From Pholiota molesta (lineage: Eukaryota > Basidiomycota > Agaricomycetes > Agaricales > Strophariaceae), in the NCBI GenBank assembly GCA_014925825.1, contig JACGCK010000289.1, positions 1 to 50,690 on the forward strand: a stretch of DNA of 50,690 nucleotides, read 5' to 3'. Within the stretch, counting starts at the first letter, position 1, and the number at the start of each line of letters is the position of its first letter. Below, one piece after another: positions 1-10,154 of the stretch. Below the pieces are notes generated by a model. That model did no database searches. It had not been told where the DNA came from and saw nothing but the letters and a program-made list of their open reading frames with translations. Made by a program: the position numbers and the translations under genes.

Positions 1-682
1 ACAAGGCTGTCGTCGATGGTGTTGAAGAAGTCATGATGGGGCGTGCCCGGGTTGTTGTCCCCAAAGAGACTGGGTTAGGTGATCGCAGACTTCTATTCCT
101 TGTGCATGGTCGGCGCTCACAGTATCAGAGGTGACCGGTGCTGAATTCCGAGGGCGTTTGTTCCTCTTGGGCGACGACGGGGGTAATATGCTCGCCGGCA
201 TCGTCGCCGGCCTCATTTTGGTCGGAGATCCTGGCTTGCCAGTTCGGCTTGCAGTTATTTATCCACCACACCTGCCCTAAATCCACGTGACATTTATGGC
301 CGTCGGATGTCAACGCAGGCTTTTTTTCCGACCATCACTATCAACACGCACTTAGATACATTTAGACACAGCGTAGTATATAGATTAATAACAGATATGA
401 GTGACTATTCAACATCACCACTACCAACAAAATGCCAACGCTCAACGAGAGAAAAGGTTGGCTTTGACTGGCAGATAAATACACAAATATTGCACGGACG
501 TTGACTTCAACTGGCAGGGTACAAAGCGGTTCTTAGGTATTGCAGTGGGTGAGGACAATACAGGCAATACCGACAATGACAATGGTAATAACATATGCAT
601 ACGCGGAGACTTATATTAAGGTCAAAATCTAGTAGGAAATGAACCTGAAGACGATCGAGGGCACGACACACTCGCATCAAGC
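1..682. other. No recognisable gene; possible exon remnant at the left edge
   Basis: I recognise no gene here. On the minus strand at about 67-1 a short open stretch reads FGDNNPGTPHHDFFNTIDDS before running off the window, and it looks more coding-like than its surroundings. The in-frame stop just upstream and the window edge prevent identification. The rest is mixed-composition DNA with only short, overlapping open frames on both strands. Confidence 0.15.
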
Positions 683-3516
683 TTGCAACAATCGAACAAA
701 CGGCAGCCAGCACGGTCATCCATTCGACGGCCATCCAAACGACAACGCAAAGGGAAAGGGAAGGTTAGTGATGTGTGGGCGCCCATTTATAGTGTATTAA
801 CTTCACTTCACAGGCTACTATGCGTTTTCTGGATGTTGAAGCAGCCCCAGGTGACAGTTCGGAAGACGAAAGCACAGAAGAAAGCGAGAGCCATGAAGAG
901 AATGGTAATAACACTGTATACAGGCGAGATATTATGATTAACGAAAGGGATTTGGTAAACACAGAAACTACGAACGAGCAAGTATATGAAAGACATTTGC
1001 ATGCATTATCTGAACCGAGGATTATTGAAGAAACAGATTGGGAAGCTTTGCTGGAACGCGCGAAAGGACGGGGAAAGGTATGCGATAATAAGCAGATTTC
1101 AAATTACATTATACTTGACTAATATCACGAGAAGAAAGCAAACCCATCAACAGGGACGATACGTGGTACAGCGATGAAGTGATATTACGAGTGAGAGCGA
1201 CTGAATTTCTATGGGAAATACAATGTACTGTGAGTGCTAAATATTTAATTTGTAAACCAACCTGAAGAACTCTTGCTTTAGCCCGGTAAAGAAGAAACCT
1301 TCTGTGACAAAATTAGGAAACAGTCCACCGATTCTTCTTCGACGTCGTCCCGGCCAAACTACATTTATGGTCACAAGGACTTGCCAGGCCGCATATACGT
1401 GGAGATGAACACTCATTTGGAAGCTGTCAATTTCGCGCAGTCTTACGCAGATTTATATTCATCTGGTATGAAACGGGTTCCTTCCGACACGATGTTGCAG
1501 TGTGTTTCACTGCGCGACCGTACATATTCCCTGCAGACGTGGGCAACAATATGTCGGGACTCTGGAAAATGGAAAATATACGAAGGAGATACAGCACTTA
1601 TCGCTCTTCGCGGGTCACATCTTGTGGCTATTATCATACCCCGAATAGCGATACATTCGACTGAAAAAAGGCCACTCGACCACATCCTAAGCCATGCAAA
1701 TGGAGCGATATATGTTCTCATAGTGGAAATGCTACCGAAGTAGGGCATCAAGAACACACACGTATATGGGCTATTATTTCAGCCCAGATGGTTTCATCAT
1801 AACTGATATATCAGACATTCAACTGATGCCTCCTCACAAACGTCCTATACCAACATCAGAGGTTCTACAGGCATTTAGAGCATCAGCGTTCTTAGCGCAG
1901 TCGACGTACCAGCAAACTGAGCGGGGAAATAGGCTCAACGCCAGATTCGAATTCATGACCGCGTGCAAGTAATTTCTGGAATATATCAGGGCCTAACAGG
2001 CACTGTTACTAACATCACAAACGACGAGGCATCTGTCTTCATAGAATCTCAAGATGATACATCGCTTCTACCAATAAACGAAATCCGAATGCATTTACTT
2101 ATAGGGGATGAAGTGGAAGTTCATTCAGGAGAATATATGGGAAATACTGGATGGGTCGTGGAAAACGTCCGACGAAGATGTAACCATTGTTAACACCCGC
2201 AACGAAACAGAGGTGAGCTATACCGTTTATCCATATTCACCATATTCAAATGATATGCAGATTACAGTTTTGCGTTCACAAACACGTTTTACAGCTCCCC
2301 TAGTACCCTTACGCTCAGATCCCGCAACACCAACGCTGGATGGGTAGGTGGACAGGATGAAAACCGCATCTATATTGGAAAGGAAGCAATGGTTGTGGGC
2401 CCTTCCGAATATAAAGGCAAACAGGGGATTATCAAGGTTATTCGCGTAGACAATACTGCTGAAATCGAACTCAATAATCAAAACTGACAACGCGTTTCAG
2501 TCCATTTAACGCCAATTGCTTCTTTGGTGAGCTTCATCTGAATTTCCCGCCATAAATATATATTCATATTACAAAATAGGAATGACTTTTCGCGACGGAC
2601 ACAGAGAATGCTCAACATGTATCCATATCGACCTCTTACCCAATATCTCATGGAATCCCATCGCAAAACATTTGCCACACTCCTATGCCTGCCAGTCCGA
2701 CCTTGGCATCTTCACCAGCATGGGACCCATCCTCGCGTACGCCGGAGCCTTTGGCTGGTCCAAGTACTGAACGCGAAATAATCTATCAATGGGACCCGTC
2801 TTCCCTCAGACCTGGCCCACCTACGTGGTTGGAAGACTCGTCATTTAGCGAGCTGCGATTCCTGGTTAGTTGAACAAGAACACCCGAACAACATCCTCAA
2901 ATTTAGGGGTGTTGAAGGCAACATGATCGTCGTTAGAGATAAGATGAAGACCCGCACTGTTTCTCTTGAATCGATTTCTTGGCTTCGTCCTGATAACCTC
3001 AATGACATGGTTGTACCTATTGTAGGCAATCTAGAGGGCGACAATTCAAGGTCAAGCTCATTGAAGGGGATCTCTGTACTCTTCATACAGTCGGCAAACG
3101 ACTACGTAAATGGGAGCACGATCCGGTTCTATCCCGCAATGATCTCGCGTGCGTATATCCAGGAAAACGGGCATAATATCGCAATCAAACGATGTCCGAA
3201 TATACGTTAGGTACGTCTTTTTGATTTCATATGGCTTAAATATGCACAACTGATTCATTAACAAGACACATGATCGAGTACGGTTTTGTAATAAATTCAC
3301 ATATTAAATATCGAGCATGAGTATCGTGCAGTTACCCCGATGTCCTGTCATATGCATTGTAGGTGAGTTGAAAGGGCAAATATTCCAAGTCAAGAAGATC
3401 GAGGATCAGCAATATGCCATTCACAAAATTAGGTCGTTTTTATTTAAAAAGAAAAAAAAACTGGATCTTCCCTATAGTAATCTCGCACAGGGCTTTACTA
3501 AGTATCAATGGTCATG
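683..3516 (+). pseudogene. Spt5-like NGN/KOW-domain gene, decayed
   Basis: Resembles the transcription elongation factor Spt5 (DSIF subunit), which binds RNA polymerase II through an NGN domain and KOW repeats. Visible in order: a basic stretch (683-763), an intron at 764-813, then RFLDVEA followed by an acidic run, as at the Spt5 N-terminus. A segment with PGKEE and PGRIYVEM (about 1282-1440) matches the NGN pattern, and KWKIYEGDTALI (about 1570-1610) looks like a first KOW. Further KOW-like segments are DRVQVISGIYQGLTGTV (about 1955-2010), GDEVEVHSGEYMGNTGWVV (about 2107-2163) and an IYIGKEAMVVGPSEYKGKQG segment (about 2370-2430). A clear intron lies at 1230-1281. Decay shows as a stop at 1741-1743 and a frame change near 1955-1975. 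Agaricomycetes carry expanded Spt5-like paralogues, so this is probably one of those and not the essential gene. Exon limits after 1743 are unresolved. Confidence 0.5.
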
Positions 3517-3841
3517 ATAGATAAGATGATCCATGTATCAAAAAATTCAATGCTAAACAGACAAGGATAATAGGGCAATTATGAGGTACCTTCGGTACGT
3601 TTCTTTCATTTACCTTCACTTCAATACATTTGACGCTGATATACACAGGGCATGAATGAACATCACATACTATATGCAATACATTGTGTTAAAAACGAGG
3701 TATATGTGTACAAAATGGCCAATGTAGGGTATTTTTTGTATGACCATACACCCGCCAACACTATAGCACATCTAAATAACTTAAGAGATTTCATATAGAT
3801 TTTAGCACCTACCGACAATATCAGAAGACATTGTCAGACAT

Positions 3842-3903
3842 TATGACGTACTGGCGTCGAAAAAGGGCGTCTCGACGGGCGTTTTCGACGCCAGTACGTC
3901 ATA
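3842..3903. repeat. 22-bp perfect hairpin, MITE-like
   Basis: A perfect 22-bp inverted repeat (3842-3863 and 3882-3903) encloses an 18-nt loop. Its stem contains TGACGTACTGGCGTCGAAAA. Flanking bases form an imperfect extension with AGACATGTCT on the right. The same terminal pattern recurs at 9453-9531, which suggests a small non-autonomous inverted-repeat element and not a gene terminator. Confidence 0.5.
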
Positions 3904-3982
3904 TTATTAAGACATGTCTGAAAACTAAACATTTTCTTGCAGGAAAACGGCTGTCACAGCACCCTCATCTTACACCCAGATT

Positions 3983-4430
3983 GTTCTATAAGCGATGCCA
4001 ACTCATTCAAGCTCACCGTCTCTGGACCCAACAATGTCGGATTCACATTCGCCCTCTCCTGAATCGAGCACCGGATACAGAGAAATCGTGCTACCGTTAC
4101 CAGGCCGCCCAAAGGACGCTCCGATAATATATGAAGCGTTCAACCACCCACTACTTCCTTTAAACGGAAAACGAGCATACATTTTCTTCATGGAAACTTC
4201 CTTAACAGCAATGAAGAAGAATCTGGAGTATGAGAAAGGGCTCGAGATACCACACGGTAAAACATCGGCGCAGTTGGAGAAACAGGGTATGTTCCAGTAA
4301 TAGTCGACAAATCCAGTTTTAATAACATAGACTTTAACAAGGTTATCTCCGCATGTATCCAGGAGATTACCTTTTTGCGGCCTGTACTCGAATCAACCAA
4401 GACGCCGTCGACCCAGTGAAGATTTTATCA
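3983..4430 (+). other. Coding-like segment of unknown identity
   Basis: A reading frame from the ATG at 3995 to a stop at 4298-4300 gives about 100 residues. It has a serine/proline-rich start, then a more conserved-looking part with LPGRPKDAPIIYEAF and KRAYIFFMETSLTAMKK. I do not recognise a family. It lies between the Spt5-like relic and the dioxygenase-like gene on the same strand, so it could be a 5' exon of the latter or the tail of the former. Confidence 0.25.
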
Positions 4431-4529
4431 AATTATGGGTAACAAAGAAGTGAGTACGACTTTGCTATCCTGTAATGGTGACTGATTTTGAAAGCAGCAC
4501 CGACCCTTCAACACGCGTAAAAATCGCGA

Positions 4530-6171
4530 ATGCACGAAACGACATGTTGGGAGATCGAAACTCAAGGACGGACAAGAAAAGTAAATGGAATAGACGTCAC
4601 GGTTATTCTGGAGGCGTTGAGATTGAGAGATCTCATAGAGCCAGAGGCAAAAATCGAGCGCAAACACTCGGAACATCTAGACAAAACCTACCAAAGATCG
4701 TGGCTCCTGCTCGGGCTAGCAAAGTAGGAGACGTTGACAGGGTATGGGATGAAAATCTGAGCATCAGATATCGATTACTTGACGTAAGTTAAAACATTGT
4801 TCATGTCGATGTATTTACTAATAAGCAGTGGTCATTTCAGTCGGGTAGTGAAGCAGCTTCAGCCTCAATCAATGCAGGCCCTTCAGATCTAGTGGAAAAG
4901 CTGAAGCAACGGACCAGTATCACAAACACTCTGCGTTGCGGCAGCACGTCCGTCCCAGGATGTTCCACTGTGCAACTCAACATCGCAGCTGCCCAAAATC
5001 ACGACGAAGGTACGAAATCTACCCAAAGACGTAGTATGAACTATATTGAACATGGGTCATAGCTGGCGACATGAAGTCCATTGGCCGTGCTGGTGGTGTT
5101 CATATCGATCCGTTGGACCATCCAGGATGCTTCACGAACACCTTTTCATCCCCCGACATTCCTGCAGACTACTGTCCAGGCCAGATGTTTTTGCTTATCG
5201 CGAGGGTGTTTGCAGATCTTGAAGAATTTCATGCCCTCAATTTCTCAGGTCTACACTTTCATGGAGGAACTGCGCCCTTACCTCCCACAGGAAAAAGAAG
5301 AGAGAACTGGGAAACTAGGATGGTCATGGTGAATTATCCGCAGCGATTAGCATTAAATGGTGAAGCTGTTTTTCCGCTTGCGTCTGGAGCTGGTAAATCG
5401 GGTGCCATCAATATTACGCCAGAGATGCGCTTCCCAGAGTGCGTGATACCTTACGTCTCCCGAATTGAACAAGTTCTAATTAGGAGATTCAGACTGTACC
5501 CAGTTGGAGAACCTAAAGATCCTATGGCCACGTATGCGCGCGAGGGTGCCTCGATCTCAAGTCAGGAGCACCATGTCGACTTCGTTGCAAGGGAAATGCT
5601 GTTGATGACCAACTTCGTTATATCTCAGCTTCCTCGTCGTTATAGAGTGCAGCTCGACTCTGACCGATTCCTGTCTGCTATCAGCTCTGAAGTACAAGAC
5701 GGGCGTAAAACGCTTGGGCCATGGATTGATGCCCCAGGATTCAGAAAGAAGGACGCTAGCCGATCTCTACATCAATCCGGAGAATACATCGAGGACCTCG
5801 TCGACCAGACACCGATCAGGCAGCAGATCATACGCGAGCTGAACGACCATCAAGACAGATTGGCAAGATCAGTTCCCCAGTGTGTTGTCAGCAAGAAAGT
5901 CGATCCACTCTCAGAACATGATATAGTGAATATGTTGCCAGACATCGACGAGAAATCCTTACCAGTCAAGGACATCACACTCTCCTACGGAGAAAGGGAG
6001 CGCCTTGATCCATATGCAAGCAAGAGACTCAGGGTGCTCAAAGAAAGACCGGGAGGTACGGATGCTGTGAATGAAGAGGATGACAAAGGCGAGGAAGATA
6101 TGGTGGCCGACGAATTATTCGACGAGTTGTTGTACCCAGGAGCCAGAGCTCCACGACGAACCAGAAAATGA
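4530..6171 (+). CDS. 2-oxoglutarate/Fe(II) dioxygenase-like protein, possibly TET/JBP type
   Basis: Exons are supported at about 4530-4783, 4829-5009 and 5063-6171, with introns 4784-4828 and 5010-5062 (GT...AG, in frame). Counting residues from the ATG at 5071, the core shows GGVHIDP with an H-x-D pair (H11, D13), LHFHGGTAP (H62/H64) and ETRMVMVNYP (R83). These correspond to the metal-binding HxD...H facial triad and the 2-oxoglutarate-binding arginine of double-stranded beta-helix dioxygenases. Basidiomycetes have lineage-specific expansions of TET/JBP members, which oxidise 5-methylcytosine or thymine in DNA. The C-terminal part is acidic and then basic. The frame stops with TGA at 6169-6171, but coding-like sequence rich in Ser, Glu and Lys continues to about 6310, so this stop may be a decayed CGA. 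The first exon has a frame ambiguity near 4725. Assignment to TET/JBP and not another fungal oxygenase family is inference. Confidence 0.5.
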
Positions 6172-6590
6172 TCGTCCGAGAGCGACGACACGAATTCTGG
6201 TGAACCACCGAAGAAGAAGAACAAGAAGACAAAGAAAATGTCAAGAAGCCGCAAAATCTTCCCAAGGCTACATACGATAAAAGGGCAGGCCAGCGAAAAA
6301 CCAGCAAATTGAACACAGGTGCGAGTTCACACTTATCCTATACATGTAAATCTTGGGCTAACGATGACCTAATTAATAAGCACTGGAGCAGCTGCCATTT
6401 CGCATGATCGGTTAGTATGCAAGGGTTAAATGCAGATAAGTATATAGAGCTAAAACTCACGTAACAGCTAAAGCCAATGCACAATCGCCACAAGGACTGG
6501 ACACCCTTTCTGGACAAACAGCTCCATCGTCGTATAGAGGCAGTTCCGATGATGATGACGCCAATTCGGTAACGAAGATGTTAATCGATT
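6172..6590 (+). other. Post-stop coding-like tail and spacer
   Basis: From 6172 to about 6310 the dioxygenase frame stays open after its TGA and encodes a Lys-rich segment (GEPPKKKNKKTKK), consistent with a lost C-terminal tail. From 6310 to 6590 there are GT...AG-like signals and short open pieces but no recognisable gene. Confidence 0.35.
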
Positions 6591-7368
6591 ACTTGTGTTG
6601 CGGGCCATTGCTTCGCATGGCAATACAAGTCTTTACACAAATTAAACTTAACAGTTTTGTATGTAAAGACTTGTATTGCCATGTGAAGCATAGCCTATTA
6701 ATACAATTACTAAAATATATAAATATTGCTCGACCTACTAATACAACCTAAAATACATAAATTGTAACTATATTATTATTTTATTCAGATTTTACTTTCT
6801 GTATATACATATGCCATATTGCTTGCCATCTGAATCTTTAAGCCATTTGGTATCTGATAGAAGATCAATAGTTTTTTCTTTCTTACATTAAGCCACCAAG
6901 TGAAATGACGCAAAGGTGCTTGATATGGATATGACAATCCAATCCTAAATCACCTGGTACCCTAACCCAACCAAATGATTCATCATTCCACAAAGGATGT
7001 TCCTTGTTGACTTTGTACCACAATGAAGAAGAAGATCCTTGGATGTACAAGTCACCAGGATAGCCGAGATGCAAAGGAGGATCATGGTTATACACATACA
7101 GAATGCGGAAAGAGATTCTGTCAAGCTGCATATGTTTGACCTTGAACTATTTGAATGGTATCATACTGGTGGAGAGGAAGGAAGATAATTATCAGCCCAT
7201 CAGATTGATTAATCAATCCCAAAAGAAGCCTATTACATCAGCAATGTAAATGCACTGCTTACAAACCTATGCCATATCACTAAATCAATGATAGGATCAT
7301 TGAAATCATGTACATGCTATATTTAGCATTTCTGCCAAGCACACATGTGTTGGTTGAATGCCCAGAAT
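6591..7368 (-). repeat. Element X, copy A (inverted relative to copy B)
   Basis: The reverse complement of this segment matches 11790-12006 joined to 17122-17690, that is, the target of Gypsy-1. The outer end carries a perfect 22-bp hairpin (6616-6637 and 6662-6683, loop 24 nt), conserved in copy B at 17598-17619 and 17644-17665. Homology between copies stops abruptly near ACTTGTGTTG at 6591, so this looks like an element end. At the other end the copy is interrupted by a hAT-type element at 7369 and resumes at 8303. The superfamily is not identified. Differences between copies at the hairpin are CpG transitions (for example GCGGGCC versus GTGGGCC). Confidence 0.6.
6883..7131 (-). other. Conserved ORF fragment inside element X (copy A)
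   Basis: This minus-strand frame of 82 residues contains GDLYIQGSSSSLWYKVNKEH and ESFGWVRVPGDLGLD, and is nearly identical in X copy B at about 17148-17393. I do not recognise the domain. It may be a host gene fragment carried by the element or an exon of an element gene. An intron-like stretch (GT...AG) precedes it in copy B. Confidence 0.35.
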
Positions 7369-8302
7369 TAGTGCTTGGAAGTCTGGTCTCAAGACTGAAA
7401 AAAGACCGAGACTGGACCGGAACTGAACCGGAAATGACTGGAAAATTGATGGACCAGAAAAGACCAAGACCGCGGTCCGGTCCACGGTCCAACAGGTTTA
7501 AAAAACAGATGGACTGATCAAAAACCGGTCTGGACCGGTCCCAACCGGTCTTTGGCCGTGAAAATTTGTAGGCTAGTAGAACATTAAAATTGCTCTTGAA
7601 CGATGCCCAAATCATATTTTTAGCATGAGAATTGACAAAGTTATTAATAGTTTTGTTTGAGTAATTACTTTGGGCATCTAAAAACGCTTTTAGCCGCAGT
7701 GCAAACGTTAATGGGTCGTACCTTTCGCAAACTTAAACATAGATAGAAGACATATAGATCTACAGGATGCAATTTGAACCTTAATATTTGAAAAACATTT
7801 GGTTGAGCTATAGCAATATCAATGTTCTCTACTCTTTTTGACTACTTCAAAGACACATTTGCCTATGCTTCGTTCAGTATAGACATTGCCCTTTCAAAAA
7901 TTGGGATACAGTTAAATATTAAAATTATCCTTTTAACAAACATAGAATCATAATATATGGTAAAGAATTGACTGAGATATCACAAAATGCGCTCAACCAC
8001 TGCATTAGTTAGTATTTTAATTGTTTCTCACTCAATTCGCCACCGATTTTCATATTATTTGAAGCACTACATACTACATAGAGTATTCTACCTAACTATT
8101 ACCAGTCTGGACCGGTCTCTGACCGGTTGAGACCGGTTTGGACCGTAACCGGTCTTAACCAGTCTTTGAACTGATTGAGACTGCAAAAGACCAGTTCAAG
8201 TTGGTCCAGTCCGGTTTTTTGCAGTCTTCAAAAACTGACAGACTGGTCTTGGTCTCGGTCTTGCCAAAGATGGGCAAAAGACCAGACTGCTTTCAAGCAC
8301 TA
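7369..8302. mobile_element. hAT-type non-autonomous element, 934 bp
   Basis: The ends are inverted: TAGTGCTTGGAAG at the left and CTTTCAAGCACTA at the right. The element is flanked by a perfect 8-bp target-site duplication CCCAGAAT (7361-7368 and 8303-8310). The TIR start fits the hAT consensus YARNG. Subterminal regions are dense in ACCGGTC/GACCGG-type short repeats (7390-7560 and 8105-8290), typical of transposase-binding subterminal repeats. No transposase is encoded. A truncated relative ends at 11789. Confidence 0.85.
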
Positions 8303-8500
8303 CCCAGAATAAGCCACAGCTTGCTCCCATTTTACTTGTGGTTTGATGTATAGTTGGACGTTTCTATCGTAAAAAAGCAGAAATGTAGTATTGAATCATA
8401 CCTTTCTAACTAGCCCAAGATCGTAACTTTCGCCCAAGAATTGACTGAGTAATGATTAAATCTGATTTGAGACCCTAAAATAGGTATATTTCAAGACATG
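8232..8500. repeat. Tandem duplication, copy 1
   Basis: This sequence, spanning the hAT right end and X flank, is repeated without any difference I can see at 9185-9453. With the bases after the TRIM (9181-9184) the tandem unit is about 273 bp. The TRIM at 8501-9175 sits inside copy 1 only, so the duplication came first, or the locus is misassembled. Confidence 0.8.
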
Positions 8501-8755
8501 TGTGACGCCTAGCTGGGAAATACTCGAAAACATGGACCAGCCTGGGATTGAACTCAGGACCTCGCACTCCAAGGTTCCAAGGCGTGGCGTGCTAACCATT
8601 ACACCACCAGCCCGTGCTTAGGCCATGACTTAGAGTCTTCAAGGGATGCCCCGGACACCCCTGTGCCGGATCCCTGGGATAGGGTGACCCGTTACCATCC
8701 GGTACGGACCCTAGGTCCCTGCAACATGTGACTGGATGAAGGGCCAGCCGTCACA
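8501..8755 (-). repeat. TRIM LTR, left copy (3' LTR)
   Basis: This is a 255-bp LTR identical to 8921-9175. It contains the tRNA-like module at 8534-8613 on the minus strand. Confidence 0.85.
8534..8613 (-). other. tRNA-like sequence inside TRIM LTR
   Basis: Read on the minus strand it shows a box-A-like TGGTGTAATGGTTAGCAC (8606-8589) and a box-B-like GAGTTCAATCCC near 8554-8543. The ends can pair as a 7-bp acceptor stem that needs several G-U pairs, and a T-arm with one mismatch can form. The region between the boxes is longer than in a normal tRNA and no clear anticodon loop is visible. It is therefore a tRNA-derived module, not a confident functional tRNA gene. An identical copy is at 8954-9033. 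Confidence 0.6.
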
Positions 8756-8920
8756 GAGCCCCCCACTCTAAGCCATGGTCTGCAAGGGTTACTCCTGCCG
8801 CGGGAAAGCTAGATACACTTCTAAAGCCCCTAGCGCGCTCTATTCCGCGGAACAGTTTGGCCCAAGCCCCGAACACCCCGAATCGATGTGCTCCAAGAAT
8901 ATCTTGACCAGGTCCACCAA
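8756..8920 (-). other. TRIM interior with PBS and PPT candidates
   Basis: A 165-bp non-coding interior lies between the two LTRs. The PBS candidate (TGGTGGACCTGGTCAAG on the minus strand) lies at about 8919-8903. The polypurine candidate is at about 8771-8757 on the minus strand. No open frame of note is present. Confidence 0.6.
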
Positions 8921-9175
8921 TGTGACGCCTAGCTGGGAAATACTCGAAAACATGGACCAGCCTGGGATTGAACTCAGGACCTCGCACTCCAAGGTTCCAA
9001 GGCGTGGCGTGCTAACCATTACACCACCAGCCCGTGCTTAGGCCATGACTTAGAGTCTTCAAGGGATGCCCCGGACACCCCTGTGCCGGATCCCTGGGAT
9101 AGGGTGACCCGTTACCATCCGGTACGGACCCTAGGTCCCTGCAACATGTGACTGGATGAAGGGCCAGCCGTCACA
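8921..9175 (-). repeat. TRIM LTR, right copy (5' LTR) with second tRNA-like module
   Basis: Identical by eye to 8501-8755. The tRNA-like module lies at 8954-9033 on the minus strand. Confidence 0.85.
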
Positions 9176-9184
9176 ACATGTCTC

Positions 9185-9453
9185 AAACTGACAGACTGGT
9201 CTTGGTCTCGGTCTTGCCAAAGATGGGCAAAAGACCAGACTGCTTTCAAGCACTACCCAGAATAAGCCACAGCTTGCTCCCATTTTACTTGTGGTTTGAT
9301 GTATAGTTGGACGTTTCTATCGTAAAAAAGCAGAAATGTAGTATTGAATCATACCTTTCTAACTAGCCCAAGATCGTAACTTTCGCCCAAGAATTGACTG
9401 AGTAATGATTAAATCTGATTTGAGACCCTAAAATAGGTATATTTCAAGACATG
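9185..9453. repeat. Tandem duplication, copy 2
   Basis: Repeat of 8232-8500. It includes a second copy of the hAT right end and its flank up to the ACATG that served as TRIM target in copy 1. Confidence 0.8.
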
Positions 9454-9531
9454 TCTCACAATAATGACATACAGGCGTACCAAAATGCCGTTAGGATGCC
9501 TTTTCCAACACCCTGTACGTCATAATGTAAG
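9453..9531. repeat. Small inverted-repeat (MITE-like) element, relative of 3842-3903
   Basis: An imperfect inverted repeat: TGTCTCACAATAATGACATACAG at the left and CTGTACGTCATAATGTAAGACA at the right, with about 33 bases between. It shares its terminal motif with the hairpin at 3842-3903. Confidence 0.45.
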
Positions 9532-10154
9532 ACAATCAAAGCCTGTAGGCATATTCAGCACCTAGGTCCTACATGTCTTTATTTAAACCCTTTTACTTAC
9601 TCAAAATGAGTAGGACAGATAGAATTAATTATAGTCAGGTCAATTCTTATCCAAATTTACAATTATTTTTTTTTTGTTAAAAAGGTGTATATAAAGGTAC
9701 TATAATACTGCAAAATTACGAAAGTGCCCTGTTATTATTCATTGAAAGTGCCCAAAATGGTTTTCAAGTGCCCAAAATGAGGATGAAAAGTGCATTTGCT
9801 AATAACTTGGGCAAAACACATCCTAAAATTAAGATCTTGGACTGGTTAGAAAGTTAAATTTAGACGCTTCAATGCTGTTAAGTTTCATGAGCGAAGACCT
9901 TTCCAGACTGGTTCAACTTGGTTGTTCTTTGGTCTCTCTAATTTTAAAATAATGATGGACTAAAGTCCGGTCCACATTATGAGTCTCTTTCAGTCTTCAA
10001 TATGGCTGCAATTTGCATGGGTTATATAATGCAGTTGATCTGATCAAATCAAAGTGGGCTGTGTGTGATGGAGCCTTAGACAAATAGAGGCAATCCATGA
10101 TGGCTGCAAATTACAAGGCTTATATAATGCACGTTGATCTGATCAAATCTATTT
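9532..10154. other. Gene-free spacer with short direct repeats
   Basis: No gene is seen. The stretch is AT-rich and has repeated phrases such as TATAATGCA-GTTGATCTGATCAAATC at about 10025-10050 and again at about 10122-10148. Confidence 0.4.

Larger units (their letters stand above)
8501..9175 (-). mobile_element. TRIM (terminal-repeat retrotransposon in miniature), 675 bp
   Basis: Two identical 255-bp direct repeats (8501-8755 and 8921-9175) start TGTGACGCC and end GCCGTCACA, so they have TG...CA termini. They flank a 165-bp non-coding interior and are bounded by a 5-bp duplication ACATG (8496-8500 and 9176-9180). On the minus strand the interior begins T-TGGTGGACCTGGTCAAG, a TGG-starting primer-binding-site candidate. 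It ends with a purine run (AGAGTGGGGGGCTC) next to the other LTR. This gives a minus orientation with no gag or pol, so mobility would need an autonomous partner. Identical LTRs imply a recent insertion. Confidence 0.85.
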
